The position numbers and the translations under genes are program-made. A DNA stretch of 64,000 nt from Coniella vitis (Eukaryota; Ascomycota; Sordariomycetes; Diaporthales; Schizoparmaceae): positions 1,922,001-1,986,000 of the forward strand of contig WUJK01000005.1 in NCBI GenBank assembly GCA_011317545.1. The letters run 5' to 3'. This document shows positions 11,891 to 24,629 of the stretch, piece after piece (the first letter of the stretch is position 1; the number at the start of each line of letters is the position of its first letter). The notes beneath the pieces are model-generated. The model saw only the letters and a program-made list of their open reading frames with translations, was not told the origin of the DNA and searched no databases.

Positions 11891-14800
11891 TTAGAATAGA
11901 CCGTCGATCTCGCCAGTCTCCAAGTCGACGTCGACGTTGAGGTAACCGGGAGCAGTTGGGAGCCCGGGGATAGTCTGAATATCAGCAGCGAGAGCATAAC
12001 TTGAATCGTTCCTTGTTAGCAATCTGTACATGAATCATTCAAAGATCGAGGATCAAGATTAGAAAACTTACAGATATCCAGCGCCAGCCGCCATGCGCAC
12101 ATCACGAATAGGCACAGTAAAGCCAGTAGGTGCACCCTTGAGCTCAGGGTCATGCGAGATCGAGTACTGCGTCTTGGCAACACAGATAGGCAAGTTTCCA
12201 AATCCTTGCCTTGTGTAGGTGTCGACCTTCTTCTGCGCCAGCTCGCTAAACTCAACGGCAGCCGCGCCGTACATCTTTTTAGCAATTGCCTCGATGCGTT
12301 CCTGGACACTACCTTCAAGACCGTACAGCAGCTGAAAGCCGTCTTTGGGCTTCTGGCTGGCGGCAATGACACCCTCAGCCAGCTGGATGGCGCCCTTTCC
12401 ACCCTCAGCCCAGTGGTTCGATAGGATGGCGTCCTCGGCCCCCGCGGCAATGGATTCCTCGCGAATGACGGCAATCTCGGCGTCCGTGTCGGTTGAGAAC
12501 TTGTTGATAGCGACAACGACGGGAACGCCGTAGGCACGGGCGTTTTCAATATGCTTCTTGAGGTTGACGCAACCCTTGCGCAGGATCTCGACGTTTTCCT
12601 CGCGGTAGACTTGGGGCAGAGCAGCACCGGGAGAGATTGATGGACCGCCACCGTGGACCTTGAGAGCGCGGACGGTAGCAACGATGACGACGACGTCAGG
12701 GACAAGGCCTGATGTGCGACACTTGATGTTGAAGAAACGCTCGCCGCCCATAGTGAAGTCGAAGCCGGCTTCGGTAATGACAAAACCGGCCTTGGTGTCG
12801 GCGTCTTCGTCAGCTTCCGTACCGGCAAGCTTCAGCGCCATCTTGTCAGCGAGAATAGAGCTGTTACCGATGCTAATGTTGGCAAATGGGCCAGCATGGA
12901 CAAACACGGGGGTGCCCTCGAGCGACTGCATGAGATTGGGCTTAATGGCGTCCTTCATCAGTGCGGTCAAGGCACCGCCAGCGCCAATGTCGTCGCAAGT
13001 CACTGGGTCGCCATTTCGGGAAGTGGCAACGACCATGCTACCCAGACGCTCTCTCATATCCGGCAGACTTGTGCTCAATGCCAGGATGGCCATGCACTCG
13101 CTAGCCACGGAAATGTCGAAGCCAGTCTCTCGAGTGTGACCCTTTTCCGTTGGGGCGGTTCCCACAGTGATGCCTCTCAAGTGGCGGTCGTTAACATCGA
13201 GCACTCTGCGCCACGTGATGGTCTCGGGGTCAATGTCCAATCTTGCGAATCTATGGATCTCATCCTCGGTCAAGTCGTCGGGGTTGGTCTTGTCGATTCC
13301 AAGCTTCTTAAGGCGGCGGAACATGACGGGTGCGAAGTGACGCTTGCCGTTCTTGGCCGGGACCAGGCGCTTGTACAACGGGCCGTCCTTTTGCGTGTTT
13401 TCGTGGAACATGCGCGTCTCAATGGCAGCGGCCAGGAGATTGTTGGCAGCGGTGATGGCGTGAATGTCTCCGGTGAGATGCATATTGAACTCATCCATGG
13501 GAATAACTTGACTGTAGCCACCGCCGGCGGCACCCCCCTTGATGCCGAATGTAGGACCCTGGCTGGGCTGGCGTACGTTGGCGAATGTGATTCTGCCAAC
13601 GTGCGCGCCAAGGGCCTGGGCCAAGCCCATGGTAGTTGTGGACTTGCCCTCACCAAGAGGAGTTGGTGTGATGCCAGTGACAACAACATACTTGCCGTCC
13701 TTGCGGTGCTCCAGACGCTTGAGCAGGGACAAGTCAACCTTGGCCTTGTATGCGCCGTATGGCTCCAGCTCTCCGGCAGCAATGCCAATTTCCTCGGCAA
13801 CATGCGTGATCGGCTTGGGAACTTGAGCCCTTGACACTGCAATATCGGAAGGAACAGGCTCCTGCAACTTCAATGGCAGAGGCAGAATCTTTCTGTTCCT
13901 TTGCTTCTCAAAGTATTGGGTTGTGGAGTTGACGACATTCTGGAGCAGCATGGCGACAGTCATGGGCCCAACACCACCAGGAACAGGCGTGATATAAGAG
14001 GCTACCTCGAGGGCAGCGTCGTACTCGACGTCACCCACAAGACGCTGACCAGACTTCTTGGTCGCGTCTGGAATGTAGTTGGTGCCCACATCGATGACAA
14101 CCGCACCAGGCTTGAGCCACGAGCCCTTGATGAAAGCGGGTTGGCCAATAGCAGCCACGACCACATCCGCCTGTTGGACAATGGCCTCGAGGCCCACCGT
14201 CTTGGAGTGGCAGATTGTGACGGTAGCGTCGGCATTTCTGAGAAGACTGCTCACAGGAGAGCCCACAATGTCGCTGCGGCCCAAAACGACAGCGTTCTTG
14301 CCTTTGAGATCGATGCCAGTCTCCTTGAGCAAAACCATGACACCCTGTGGCGTGCAAGGGACGAACAGGGGGCGGCCGCCGCGTTTGGCAAGCTCGCCAA
14401 TGTTTTCGGTTCCGAAGCCATCAACATCCTTCTCGCCGTGGACTGCGGATGTGATGGTGTACTCGGAAATGTGCTGAGGAAGTGGCAGTTGAACCAGAAT
14501 GCCGTGGACGGAATGATCGTTGTTCAACTTGTAGATGTGCTGGAGCAGCTCCGCCTCACTGACATCGGCAGAAAGGTGAATCAGCTCACATGAGATGCCA
14601 GCCTGAAAAAGACAAGTAACTGTTTTAGTCACCCTTGCTCTCAACCCATAACAGACAAGAGAAGAAATCAAGAGTAGATGCTCACCTCAGAGGCAGCCTT
14701 GAGCTTCATGCGCACATATGTCGCTACAATATGAGGTCAGCTCACGGGAAGGCCCCGCAACATGTTTTTCTCTCTCGGCGCCGCGACCGAAGACTTACAA

Positions 14801-15609
14801 GAGTCACTGCGGTCACCCACTTTTGGAACAGTCAGCATTTTATTCTCGGCCATGACGGATCTGCTGCATGAACTTTTTGGTGCACTCCAACAAATGACCA
14901 TACCTTGAATGATCTTTAAACAAGGCACAAACCGAGGATTGGCCTGCTTTTTGGCCTCGATTTCTGCATGGAGGCTCTCACGAATCCTCTTTGCGATAGC
15001 AGTGCCATCAATCTTTTGCGCACCCATGGCTGCTCGAGAAGTGGAAAAGTGCGCCCTGCCCGACAAAAATGGTGATGGTGAAGTTGGTGGGACAGGAAGG
15101 GTAAAGGAAAAGCCACCGCCACAGAGAAAAGGCCGAGGAGAAAAAGAAGCAAGCGATAAGGAGCCGGCTGCAGCGACGGTAGCCGACAGATTGTGAACCG
15201 TAATAAGTCTCCGAATCGGCACTGGAGGAACAGGAGCAGGAGCAGGAGCACGAGTAGAAGACGAAGCTCGCGGGTGGCAGAATCGCGGGGCTCCGGCCCG
15301 GGCAGCTAGCAGGAGATTTGCTGAGACGGTTCTGGGGGGCTGTTTAGGGGCTCTGTTAGAGGCCTTGGAGGCGTGTTGGGCCCGCACCCTGCCGCCACTG
15401 GCGCGCGGATCTTCAGTTGGTGGTGCATTGAGCCGGAGCTCGGCCTGCTGTGGCTCATGAACACCACCATCGCCGCTGCCCCTCGACGAGGCTGACGCCG
15501 CCGCATGGCTGATTGCTCGGACTCTGCCATTTGAGCCGAGCAGAATTGAAACCTTGGACTGCAGCTGTGGCAGAGCAAGCCGCTGCCTGGGCACTTGACA
15601 CGGCGCCAT
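11891..15609 (-). CDS. ADE3/MIS1-like: C1-tetrahydrofolate synthase (trifunctional), 1134 aa, five exons
   Basis: This enzyme interconverts one-carbon units on folate through methylene-THF dehydrogenase, methenyl-THF cyclohydrolase and formyl-THF synthetase activities, feeding purine, thymidylate and methionine synthesis. Exons on the minus strand are 15609-14904, 14819-14799 (21 nt), 14723-14686 (38 nt), 14602-12072 and 11999-11891, and the frame is kept throughout. The dehydrogenase/cyclohydrolase part shows VGDRSDSSTYVRMK with the catalytic Tyr and Lys, VQLPLPQH, and PGGVGPMTVAML. The synthetase part shows the ATP loop TPLGEGKSTTTMGL and GPTFGIKGGAAGGGYSQV. Mis1/Ade3 proteins are about 950 aa. 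Here 194 residues precede Met195, where homology begins. Their second half is Arg/Ser/Ala-rich, lacks acidic residues and ends in HFSTSRAA, like a mitochondrial presequence. Start at Met195 (15027) would give a 940-aa cytosolic form. It is divergent from eIF3i. Confidence 0.93.
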
Positions 15610-16563
15610 GGCAATTATGACGCTGGCTGGTCAGATTTTGGAAGGATGACTCTCTGATTCCGGTTGTGTGGAAAAAGTCTTGGGATTGGGATGCTGCCAC
15701 GATTGTGACTCAACCCAGGTAAACAACTGATTCCGGTCTCAAAGTCTCGATTGCCTCCGTTTCTCTGCGAAGCATATAGCCCATTGCTTTTGGGAAGAAA
15801 GAAGAAAGAATGCCCAAGAGAGGAGGAAAGCGGAGGAAGACTAGCGAGAGAAGAAACACAAAACACAGAATCACACGCACATACACAACCGGCGCCCAAG
15901 GGTCCGACTCCAGGATCCAATGGCACATATCCCAGTCTATTCCGATGACTGATAATCACGAGGTGACTACTCTATGAGCTCGCCCCCCAGATCCTCCATT
16001 TCCAGGTTGCGTACAGTTGCTGGGTACGATTGTTCACCCGGACAGCAAGGCTCTGAGAGTGCTGCCAAAAAAAGGAAAAAAAAAAAAAAAGGATAATTGC
16101 AAATGCCTTGTCTAGCCGCACAGAATGTATCACCACTCTGTATCAATGTACCGCGCAAATCTCCTTCCCTTAGACTGCGGGGTTAGGGTTCTTTATCCTA
16201 CAAGGAAGGCGGTGGGTGAGTACCAGCTCGACGGGGCCCGGGGGTCTGTTAGCGCCAGCCGCAGTAGTAGTACAAGCCTGAAGCCCAGGCAGGCAGCGAC
16301 AGCGCGGAAGGCACGAGTGCGAAATGCGACCCTCGCCAAAAAGAAATCCAAACCGCACACAATGCCCCACTATCAGCTTTGTCCCATTCCCAACTTCTGA
16401 CTCCGCCCGCAGCAGCCTTCTTCTCACCCCCCTCCCCAGAAAGACCGCCGCCCCCATATTCGCCATAAACACTTGAAGGACATACGGTCCGCCTATCAGC
16501 CGCTTCCCTCAAGCTCGACGACACATCACCAACTAGAGTGCAGACGCGATAAAAACAGCCAAC
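15610..16563. promoter_or_regulatory. Divergent promoter shared by C1-THF synthase and eIF3i
   Basis: This 954-bp region separates the two start codons. It contains GGGGTTAGGGTT at 16179-16190, that is, a TTAGGG box whose complement AACCCTAA fits the telobox/Tbf1-type motif often found before translation-related genes. A run of 14 A residues, interrupted once nearby, lies around 16066-16091. Which of the two genes uses the box cannot be told from sequence. Confidence 0.55.
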
Positions 16564-17804
16564 ATGAGGCCCATTCTTCTTGCGGGTCACGAACGTGCCC
16601 TCACTCAAATTAGGTCCGCCTTTACCATCGCTACCTTCCATCACCATTGTGAGGATCCTCGCTGGTTTGTGACGCGCACAAATCAGAAGAAGATCCGGAC
16701 CCTCTTTGTCATGATCTTGACTTCATAGGAACACGTTGCTGACGGATCGCTTTGCTTGCGGTCTTACAGATACAACCGCGATGGCGACATCATCTTCTCC
16801 ACGGCAAAGGACCAACACATTTGCGCCTGGTTCTCCCACAACGGCGAGCGCATGGGCACCTACCACGGTCACCAGGGTGCCATCTGGACCGTCGATGTCG
16901 ACCCTACCTCTACCGTTATTGCTTCCGGTTCCGCCGACAACACCATCAAGTTGTGGGAGGTCCAGACAGGCAAGTGCCTGATGACCTGGGACTTCCCCAC
17001 CGCCGTCAAGCGCGTCGAGTTTTCCGAGGATGGCACCAAGCTGCTAGGCGTTACGGAAAAGCGTATGGGCCATCTGGGCACCATTGTTGTTCTCGACGTG
17101 AACTGCGACCCGACCGCCGAGCAGAACCCTGAAAAGGTTCTGACCATTGTTTGCGACGAGAGCAAGGCTACTGTCGCCGGTTGGAGCTACCTGTCCAAGT
17201 ACATTATTGCCGGCCACGAAGACGGCTCCGTCAGCCAGTACGATGGCAAGAACGGTGACCTCATCTACAACATTCCTGTGCACGAACTCGGCTGCCAGGT
17301 CACCGACCTGCAATGGAGCCCCGACCGGACATACCTCATCACAGCTAGCAAGGACAAGACCGCCAAGCTTATCAGCGCACGCGACCTTGAGGTGCTCAAG
17401 ACATACCCCGCAGACACGCCCCTCAACAGCGCGGCCATCACCCCCAAGAAGGACTATGTTATCCTCGGTGGTGGTCAAGCCGCCATGGATGTCACGACCA
17501 CCTCGGCACGACAGGGTAAATTCGAGGCAAGATTCTACCACAAGGTGTTTGAGGAGGAGGTTGGCCGTGTTCGTGGTCACTTCGGTCCTTTGGTACGTTG
17601 ACGTTGTCCCTCAAATACTTGATGACTTTACGGTCACGCCTACTCACACTTTTTGCCTGCCAGAACACTGTCGCAGCCGACCCCACCGGCAAGGGCTATG
17701 CATCCGGAGGAGAGGACGGTTACGTGCGCGTACACCACTTTGACAAGGCTTACTTTGACTTTCTGTACGAGGCCGAGAGAGAACAACTCAACAAGCAGTC
17801 GTGA
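16564..17804 (+). CDS. TIF34: Eukaryotic translation initiation factor 3 subunit I (eIF3i), 337 aa
   Basis: eIF3i is a WD40 beta-propeller in the eIF3 complex, which binds the 40S ribosome and mRNA in the cytoplasm during initiation. Exons are 16564-16613, 16770-17592 and 17664-17804. The first exon encodes MRPILLAGHERALTQI, the typical start of the family, and joins in frame to RYNRDGD. WD-type repeats can be followed through GHQGAIWTVDVD, SGSADNTIKLWEV, GHEDGSVSQYD, ASKDKTAKLI and the last exon's GGEDGYVRVHHFD. The length equals that of yeast Tif34 and its relatives. The ends of the introns are standard (GTCCGC...TTACAG; GTACGT...GCCAG). It shares a promoter with C1-THF synthase and converges on ISWI. 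Confidence 0.96.
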
Positions 17805-18787
17805 AAGACTATGTCGTTCCCGAAGGCTCAAATTTCGGCGGATGTAGAAGGGTACGAGGACAGAGAATCAAAAGAAAGGTAGAAAGATAACCCTCTTCTT
17901 TTTTCCCCTCTGAGTTCAAAAAAGAAGAAGACAAAAGGGTTTCAGGGCATAGTATCAGGCGTTCTCGGTAAACAGCTTATTACGCGCGATGAAGGAAGGC
18001 CCAACAGTCCAGAGTAGGTTGGGATTGCAAAAATGTTAGGGGATCTTTGATATACCGAGAAAATCATCTGATGAGCAATCCTGGACGAATGACGGAACCA
18101 GTGGATGAGGACAGTGAAGCCTGCCTCACTCTATTTCGAGGCTCAAAGAGCAATTCCGTGTACTGGGATGGTCAATTGGCGGATACACTATTTAGTACCT
18201 AGGTACGGTTTGATTGCCACGGGCGAATTGGAGAGATCTCAAGAGATATAATACATTACTGTAGATCACCAAGCTCGACTTGCTCATACCTCTTCTTCCG
18301 AGGACACTCAACACACAGTCAACAGTTTCTTGGATGCTATTTATTTCTATCTGTCTATCTACACTGCCTGTTTTCGGAGAACAGAAATGCCGAGTACCTG
18401 TGCAGACACAGCAGCGAGCAGACAAGACGTCCATCTTTCGGCCTACCAACCTTCCCCAGGCCCCAGCGGCAAGAGGCAGAAACAGCAAAAAACGCATCCC
18501 TACCATTCCTCTTCTTCGTCTGGCAAGACCTTTTCCTCTTTTCTATTGCGAATGCAAAGATATAATAATAAGACGCCAAACTCCAGATCAATACAGACAG
18601 AGTTATTCTCGAGCCAGTCCCCTCTCAGATAACAAAAACAAAGACCAAAAAGTCCAGAATGCACGTGACGAACCACGCCGTTCTCTGCATCCTCAGTGGG
18701 GTCCTCTGCAGCGCCTCGAAAAAAATGGCTCTGAGATAGCAGCATGACTTTTTTTTTTATACAAAGGCGCAGAAATGGATTAGTTGC
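17805..18787. other. Convergent intergenic region
   Basis: This is the 3' flank of eIF3i (+) and ISWI (-). A 155-codon open frame on the plus strand (18280-18747) begins without ATG and has no recognisable content. A TACCTAGGTA palindrome lies near 18195-18206. Confidence 0.6.
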
Positions 18788-21700
18788 TCATTTCTTCTTT
18801 CCCTTGCCCTTGCCCTTGGAGGCCGAGTTGGTCGACGCTACACTTGACGCGCGGGAAGCCGCAGCGGAGCTGGCTTTCGACTTTACATTGTCCAACGCCT
18901 TGTTCTGTGGCATTCTTTAGCAAGTGTTCTGACAATTCATTACAAGTGATAGGTATCACTTACCTTGACCCCATTTGAAGCCTTGGCCTTCTTCTTGGCG
19001 GGAGCTGCAACAACGCTGTCGTCGTCGTTCTCTTCGTCCTCTAGCTCGCGCTTCTGCTTGGTGCTGTTTCCATTCGACGTCGACTTGATGTCCTCAAATT
19101 CCTTGACGATGGTGGTGAGCAGTGTAGTGCAGCGTCGCTTGAGCTCGTCTGCCGTTCGACTCAAAAAGAACCAGTCAAAGCGAAACAGAGGGCTCTCGCG
19201 AATTTCGTCACGAATAATGTCGTAGATACCCTCCTTGTCCAGGCCGTGTTTGTCCAACTGCACAAGCAGGAACCTGTCTTCCTCTTCACTGTAGACCTTC
19301 TTGTTGGTGGTGCTCACAGAGTAGTTGATCTTGAGTTGCTGCAGGGGTACCCGGTACATGGACATCTTTTTCCGCAACGTCTTGCGCTGATGCTCGACCT
19401 TCTTGAGCTTCTCCTCGCCGTCTTCAATGTGCTTGATGTACTTTTGCCAGTCCGCAATCTCTTTATAGCGCTGCCAGAAAACCTTTGCATACTGCTTGAT
19501 CTCGGCAGCATCCTTGTTCTGGCATTGCACAGCAATGCCCTCGTAATTGTTGCGTCCATAGGTATGGGAGCCATTGATGAACTGCTGGAAGTCGCGACGG
19601 TTCCACGTTTCAAAACCCTCACTTGCGAGCTCTTCCTTTTCTGCTTGTTCTTCCTCTGTGAGAGGTTGGGCCTCGTCGATGGTCTTTTGCTCAAGTTCTT
19701 GGTCCGCCTTACGGGCATCCAGAGTGTCGTCATCGCCATCCGAAAGGGGGACCTTGTATCCAATTTCCTTACGATAGTAGGCCGTCTCTCTGTCTTGAAG
19801 CTCCTTCAATCGCGAAGGATAGAACTGGTAATCCTGGATTTGAATTTGCCGTGGAGCCCGTGGGGCCTTGGGTTTGGTGTCTGCCGTGCGGCCTCCAGTC
19901 TGCAGCGCATTCTTGTAGTACTTATCAATCGAGTAGAACTGTTCTTTTCGTTCTCGCTTGGCAGGGTTGATCCAGTTGATGCCGATGTCCTTTTTGGCGT
20001 TTGTAAAGTCCTTTCCGTTCCATTCATACGCGGATTCTGAGCTGAATTTCTGGAGATCGTCGATACCCAGTTTCTCATATTTGGCATTGAGAGCCTTGGT
20101 TCGGTCCTCGCCCTGCGTCAAAATTCGCTCAATGTCGTCTTCGGTCATTTCATTGCCTTCATCCGCAACTACGCCAGTAGATCCCTTGGTTTGGAAGACA
20201 GTTTCAGCACCGTGCTGAATCATCGACAACAGTTCGTCCTTGTTGGCTGCGGCCTTGGCGGCTTGTTGAGCACGGCCCTGCTGGATGACGAGCTGATCGA
20301 GACGTAGCTTCTGTGCAGCCCTTTCCAGGACTTTCTCTTCGATCGCATTGTCCGTGACGAATCTGTACACGACGACTTGCTTTGTCTGGCCAATACGATG
20401 GGCACGGTCCATGGCCTGCAAATCCGCCTGCGGGTTCCAGTCACTGTCATAGAGAACGACAATGTCGGCTGTTGTCAGATTGATACCGAGACCTCCGGCA
20501 CGCGTCGTGAGGAGGAAGATGAACTTCTCGGAGCCAGGCTTGTTGTAGTCGTCAATGGCTGCAATACGGTCCTCATGAGCGGTGCTTCCGTCAATGCGAC
20601 AGTACTTGTACTGCCTGAACACGCAGTAGTCCTCAAGAATGTCCAGAAGACGACTCATTTGAGAAAAGATCAAGACGCGGCTGCCCTGGCTTTGGAGTCT
20701 CTTCAATAGGCGGTCCAGAACAGATAGCTTGCCTGCGTTGAAGATGAGGTGCTCATCGGTCGTGTAAGGAGGGCCAGGCTCGGCTCCCTCGAACAAATAA
20801 GGGTGGTTGCAGCATTTTCGCAGCTGCATAACAATGTTCAACAAACGCGTCTTTGACTCCTTCTTGCCACCAGCTCCATTGACTGCGTCAATATCCTTTT
20901 CCAGGATCTTCTGGTACCACTTGACTTGCATTCCTGACATGCCAACATACAGATTGACTTCTTTCTTGGGTAGAAGACTCTTTTCCACGTCTGCCTTGAC
21001 ACGTCGCAACAAGAATGGCCGCAAGACACGATGCAACTGCTGGACTACAGTGTCCTGGTCTCGGTCCTGGCCAGAAAACCATTGATCGAATGCTTCTGAA
21101 TCTCCAAAGACGTCGGGCAAAAGGAAGTTGAGGAGCGCCCACAGCTCATGCAGGTTGTTTTGAAGGGGGGTTCCCGTAATCAGTAGGCGGTTGCGAGAAT
21201 TGAAGAGGCGGATGACCTGGGCGAGAGAAGACTCTTCGTTTTTGATACGGTGGGCTTCGTCAATGATGATGTACTCCCAGGCGAATTGCTTCAGGTGCGA
21301 CTTTTCACGCAGAATCATTTCGTAGCTCGTGATGCACACATCAAAGGATTCGTCCTTGAGTCGCTCCTGGATCAATTTTGCTCGCTCTTCCTTGGCACCC
21401 TGGAGGACCAAGACGTTGACCTCTGGTGTCCACTTTGCGAATTCTCGCTTCCAGTTGTCCAGCGTGGACTTGGGGACGGTGATAAGATGGGGCCCGGTAA
21501 TTCCCATAATGTGTCGCAAGTAGCCCAGGAAGGAAATTGTTTGCAGAGTCTTGCCGAGGCCCATTTCGTCGGCGAGGATGCCCGAAATGCCGTTCTCGTG
21601 CAGCGAGATGAGCCAGTTCAGTCCAGCGACTTGGTAGTCTCTCATTGTGCCCTTGATGAAGGATGGCGATTCGCGGAACACAGTCTCTGCTGAGCCGCCT

Positions 21701-22378
21701 TGCTTTTCATCCTTAAGCAGCTCTGCGTCTTCCTCTGCTTCAGTGCGACGGTGTCTGCCAGCAGCACCACCTTGACGCTTGACGCCCTTCTTGGAATTTT
21801 CTTGCTCGGCATTTTGGCGATCTATCTCTTCCATGATCTCGCGGATTTTGGGATTCGGATTGGTCTCGATGAAGTGGCGGAAGAGGTCCGTGAGACCGAG
21901 AAGGTAGCGAAATCGGCGAAGAGAGTCATCTTCCTGTAATATGCAATCGGCGTCAGAGACTCATACGACTACAAATTATCCTTTTCAATTTCCACCGTGG
22001 AAGAAATAGCTCGTACCTTGGACTCGCCCAGCCTGTCATGCTTCTTGCCGAATATACTCCGTCGGAGCTGGTTAGCCTCTGATCGTCGCCTTCGACCGTC
22101 CGTCATGGGCTCGCCGGCGACACTGCTGGCTGTGGTGTTTGGATTCGTGTCTGAATCGGTGTAGTCGGGTGTCTCATCTACTTCCTGCGCCGGGTTAGCT
22201 TTGCGCTTGTTGAGAATATCAAGTTGCGACAACTCAAAAGAAGTCTATGACGCGAAAAGCAAAAATGGGCTGCAGGCTGTGAAGTACATACCACGGAGTC
22301 GTTGACATTCTTGCCATCGTCAGGAGCATCGTGCATCGACGCGTCGTTGTCATCACTGGCTCTGGGTCGCGGTGCCAT
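18788..22378 (-). CDS. ISW1/ISW2-like: ISWI-family chromatin-remodelling ATPase, 1133 aa, four exons
   Basis: ISWI proteins use ATP to slide and space nucleosomes and are the motor of several nuclear complexes. Exons on the minus strand are 22378-22292, 22244-22017, 21933-18964 and 18904-18788, all in phase. The SNF2 helicase core carries Walker A DEMGLGKT (about 227-234), the DEAH box (about 330-333) and the C-lobe motif ending DRAHRIGQ. The C-terminal HAND-SANT-SLIDE region that reads linker DNA is present, including YSEEEDRFLL and the SLIDE-like stretch SRTADELKRRCTTLL. An acidic patch EDEENDDDS and the basic end KGKGKGKKK form a disordered tail. The length matches fungal Isw2-type proteins. 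Whether it is the ISW1 or ISW2 orthologue needs a tree; many filamentous fungi have one ISWI. Confidence 0.95.
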
Positions 22379-24629
22379 TTTTGGGAGATGGAGATGGGCT
22401 CTTGACGCGCCTTGACGCGCAAAAAGTGATTCGGAGGCTTGGATGCCCTGCTTGCTGATGTGTAGGCTGGATGCTTGACGGTGGCGTGCGTACGGTGGGC
22501 GGGGGGGAAAGCAGCGACAGGATCGCAAATCTGAGGTCGGCCGTGGATGTGTAGGGTGGAAAAGTCAACGAGCTGCCCGTCAAGGTCCAGGAAGAGCAGA
22601 TGCAGCTAAGTCCGATGCACCACTTGCTAGGCACAAAATTCCCGGGCGCGAGTCGCCGTCCGTTGCGGGATAGGGGTGCAGGGATTGCGAGGGCGACATG
22701 GTGGGCACGCTTACGGTACGTCGCCTGAACATAGCGGGAAGTGAAGGCAGCTTGTTGACGGGCAGCTCTTGGAAGTGGCAAGGCTCTGAATGAGGTAGAC
22801 GAACGACATGATACGACGAGAGCAATTGATGGGTGATAGACTCGACATAGACCTGGCATGTACGTGCTATGCAATTTAAGCAAAGACTTGCAAGGCCAGA
22901 AATAACAGAGGCTTTAGTGAGGAAATTTCCAGTCCATTATATTCTTTGTAGTTCACACCAAGCACTCTACAGTTGCAAATTCTGCTGAGAAGATGATGGT
23001 CGCACCTGATAGAGACTCTTTTTGTCGAGGAGATTGCTGGCAGAAACTGCAAGTAATATACAAATCGAGGTCTTCTTGAGGTAGCTGCGAAGCTCGAGAA
23101 GCACCATCAACTAGATGGCACTGATGCTTGTACCTGTCAGATAACCATCTGGATTCTTGCCAAATACTCGGCGGCATATTGCATCGTTTGGCCAGCAATA
23201 CTCCTCCAGGTATATGCTGGCTTTGGCCTGCTCCAGCTGTTGCACTTCGATAATCGCAGAAGAGATAGGCATTTGATCGCTCAGAGTGCCACATATCAGA
23301 GGTGTTTTCCAGGGTTCAGTGACAGAAGGACGTCCCAAGGCTTGTTTTATTAGCAAGGTGAAGTTCAGCAAGCGATAAGAGAAGCTGGCCGATAAGACCC
23401 TGGACACACCCCGCCCTTGAGGATAAAATGACGTTGGCAGAGGCAGCCCTGCGCTACCGCTACCGCTACCCACTATGGGACGATAGGGAGTATCTGTAGC
23501 CTCAAAATTCGTATCCCATAGCACATAGTACATAAGTATTCTCTATCCTCCGCTGTTCTTCACCAACATCCGCAGCCCTAATTGATATCTAATGACTTCC
23601 CGAAGTTAACCCTTGGTAAGACACCAAAGCACCTTATAGTGAACTACTTATCATGGCTAAATGGGTGGTCCTGAGAAGGAAAGTCCTCCATGATTGTGAC
23701 CTTGAAAACCAACCAAGAGGCTTACTATGTATAGCATCTAAGTACTACTTACATAGGATAGTAGGCTCAGGCGACTTCCAAGGCATGGTAGAAAGCTGCC
23801 TTTGGGAGTTGACCTTTACCTGGGTCTGGACGATGTTCGGGCTATTGTTCTGGATTTTGGTATATCAGAAAGCATCGAGTACTTGTTTGAGAGAAAACTG
23901 TGCACAGGGCATGTGGGATGCCCGCCCGTGTGGCTTCATTTTCAGACTTAAACCCTTTACAGCCGCGTTGAAGTTTGGCGGTATTTCTGAGTAGGCCTCC
24001 AGCCCGCCAGCCATTTCCCACATTGACTCACTCTACCAATTTTTTTCTTGCCCGCGGCCCCACTGCTCGAGAGCATAGCAGAAGCGTCAGGAAGCGTCTA
24101 GGATATGTCACGGTGAAGTCAGTGCTTTCAGTTAAGACCTGCGGCCCAGTTCATAAGTACCTAGGTAGTACTGAATAGTACCACAGTAGTACAGCATTTG
24201 TTAGTTAATAATCACTGTATAGTGAGTTACTGGGGCCCTGCTGCAGCGCAAAAGAGAAAGCGCCCCACATACTTGCGCCCCGCCAAAGCAGGACCTCATT
24301 TGCAACCCAACACTCATCAGTCATCTGGCCATCGCATCCGCTGACCTCCCTCCATCCCATCGTCACCCATCTCCAGACGTCCATTCCACACATCACACTC
24401 CGCTGTCCGCTCAGACGCCACCAGCACGCCTTTTTTTGTTCCTGAGACAATACGCCGCACGACACGATATACTGCAACCACGCACGAACCACATTCCAAA
24501 CACGCACGCCAACGCACCGGCGCCTCAGTCATCAAAAGCCCAAGTGGCCCCAACCCAATCGCCGTCTCAGCCAATCCCTCATACACACACACACACACAC
24601 AACGCGCGCGCCCCTCGTCATCCGCCACC
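22379..24629. other. Divergent intergenic region between ISWI and HAPSTR1-like gene
   Basis: No supported gene lies in this 2.25-kb region. A 140-codon ATG frame on the minus strand (23111-23533) has unbiased, unrecognised content. A palindrome-rich patch with CCTAGGTA and several AGTACT words lies around 24155-24200. A (CA)9 dinucleotide run followed by CG repeats (24583-24612) sits in the presumed 5' leader of the right-hand gene. Confidence 0.55.
24583..24612. repeat. (AC)9 microsatellite followed by GC alternation
   Basis: Nine AC dinucleotides are followed by A and a CG-alternating stretch, ending about 17 bases before the ATG at 24630. Alternating purine-pyrimidine of this type can adopt Z-DNA; here it would lie in the 5' UTR. 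Confidence 0.9.

Noticed and set aside
12896..13834. 312-codon plus-strand frame antisense to C1-THF synthase
   Set aside because: It is a shadow of the highly codon-biased synthetase exon on the other strand.
18280..18747. 155-codon plus-strand frame with a signal-peptide-like start at an internal ATG
   Set aside because: It lies between two convergent genes where both 3' UTRs are expected, and the rest of the translation is low in structure and unrecognised.
23111..23533. 140-codon minus-strand ATG frame upstream of ISWI
   Set aside because: No family resemblance, no intron support and ordinary random-like composition.
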